64,000 nt of DNA from NCBI RefSeq assembly GCF_030053345.1, contig NZ_JASGBP010000001.1:558001-622000 (forward strand), in the 5' to 3' direction. Shown here piece by piece: positions 63,320 through 64,000 of the stretch (within the stretch, counting starts at the first letter, position 1; each line of letters begins with the position of its first letter). The notes under the pieces were generated by a model, which saw only the letters and a list, made by a program, of their open reading frames with translations, had not been told where the DNA came from and did not search any database. The DNA comes from Flavobacterium sedimenticola (GTDB lineage Bacteria; Bacteroidota; Bacteroidia; Flavobacteriales; Flavobacteriaceae). The translations under genes were made by a program, and so were the position numbers.

Positions 63320-64000
63320 AGTTTTAGACCGTATCTGTTTGGAAGCTCGAATTCAAGCTCAATGTTGTAAAAATTAGTTTTTGGCTTTTTAAGTTGGAAA
63401 CTGTTTCCTTTAAGCGTTACCTCAATCCAATCGGACGGCTCTGCTTTTGAAAAGCGCTCTCCGGTGAAAAGCAATATTTTTGGACTTTCAATAATACCAT
63501 CAAGAATGGTTCTCTCTTCCTCATTTAATTTTTCGTAATAGCACTTAATTGAATCCGAAGCAGTTTTACCGGATTGTAAAGTCGGCGATACTGTTTCTGA
63601 AATGTTTTTGAAATCATTACCAAGCTCTGACTCATATCTTGTCGCCCGATTGCGATAGTGCTGTTCTGAGAAAAGCCAATAGTTCCATTTTCCGTATTTG
63701 TTCAGGAACTTAATGTATATGCCACAATCAGAGTCTTCCTTTCTCAAATTGATAATCGGGTCCTGAAGAACGGTATCATGTTCAATTCTTAAAACATTCA
63801 GGCCATCCACTAACGGTAAAAAGTTCTCAATGGTTTCGTTTGTTCTTCCATCAGACAAGTACAAAGATGTTACTCTACCTTTGGCAGCAAATGTGTAGTC
63901 TTGCGCGTTGGTAGTATTTATCAGTTTGAAGTTGTCGTGATGGTAGTTTGTGTAAAATGAAAATTCAAAAGGATATCCATCCCAATACTTCAGATACGTA
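63316..64000 (-). CDS. Phage tail-region protein, 5' end outside the window
   Basis: 228 residues seen, open to the right edge (frame begins at 63999). A TTG at 63864 could be read as a start, but coding-looking sequence continues upstream (YLKYWDGYPFEFSFYTNYHH), so the gene is truncated by the window. Then GIYIKFLNKYGKWNYWLFSE, LNEEERTILDGIIESPKILL and QLKKPKTNFYNIELEFELPN. Predicted beta with two helices; the GIYIKWxNxxGxxxYWLF pattern is frequent in tail-module proteins of Bacteroidota phages. Overlaps the next gene by 4 bp. Function unknown. Confidence 0.6.
   Translation of the reverse strand, partial: TYLKYWDGYPFEFSFYTNYHHDNFKLINTTNAQDYTFAAKGRVTSLYLSDGRTNETIENFLPLVDGLNVLRIEHDTVLQDPIINLRKEDSDCGIYIKFLNKYGKWNYWLFSEQHYRNRATRYESELGNDFKNISETVSPTLQSGKTASDSIKCYYEKLNEEERTILDGIIESPKILLFTGERFSKAEPSDWIEVTLKGNSFQLKKPKTNFYNIELEFELPNRYGLKL

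Larger units (their letters stand above)
45511..64000. mobile_element. Prophage (left end, right end outside the window)
   Basis: Tyrosine integrase next to tRNA-Asn, then about 17 kb of tightly packed minus-strand genes for lysis, fibre, connector, portal, capsid, prohead protease, tape measure and baseplate. The structural and lysis ORFs are intact. Terminase, repressor and replication genes are not in the window and probably lie further right. Long-tailed (siphovirus- or myovirus-like), given the 931-residue tape measure; no sheath gene is seen. Confidence 0.9.

Overview
The window looks like a Flavobacteriaceae (Bacteroidota) chromosome, most likely Flavobacterium. Evidence: several promoters fit the Bacteroidota pattern TTG-N(17-21)-TANNTTTG, four large secreted proteins end in type IX secretion (T9SS) sorting domains, there are DUF4270 and DUF4286 genes and a TonB receptor with a carboxypeptidase-like N-terminal domain, and atpD-atpC stand apart from any other ATP synthase gene. 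Intergenic DNA is rich in short palindromic and heptamer repeats.

Layout. 1-9400: start of panC, a truncated glycogen-synthase-like gene, a DUF4270 lipoprotein, glmS, then a TonB receptor paired with an SGNH-hydrolase lipoprotein. 9440-11450: atpD-atpC. 11590-16816: a biotin cluster (membrane protein, bioF, bioD, bioA, a ketoacyl synthase), soaked in heptamer repeats that also enter two of the genes in frame. recX and a 41-bp minisatellite follow. 18092-24244 encodes a 2050-residue T9SS cargo protein. 24276-27882 (minus): cupin/JmjC protein, bioB, membrane protein, ribF. 28105-32129: two T9SS metalloproteases. 32172-34883 (minus): pth, rplY, prs. Then tRNA-Leu, a small secreted protein with two plug-like motifs, mgtE, rsmA, a 386-bp cassette holding a frameshifted GIY-YIG nuclease between inverted palindromic repeats, a DUF4286 gene, a TPR protein, serS, an M1 aminopeptidase and rseP.

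From tRNA-Asn (45437-45510) to the right edge lies one end of a prophage. It has a tyrosine integrase beside the tRNA, then a long minus-strand late block. In transcription order this is tail/baseplate, tape measure, small genes, prohead protease/scaffold, major capsid, portal candidate, connector, fibre, holins, endolysin and spanin candidate. Terminase, repressor and replication genes are not in the window. The late block is interrupted by a pair of convergent small genes flanked by two nearly identical 17-bp palindromes, one exactly filling the spacer of a good promoter.

The most unusual signals are: (1) the GIY-YIG cassette bounded by inverted REP-like repeats; (2) a 7-bp repeat family that forms a 210-bp array, starts at gene stop codons and is found in frame inside bioF and the ketoacyl synthase; (3) the paired operator-like palindromes in the prophage. 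All calls are from reading the sequence; no database search was run.
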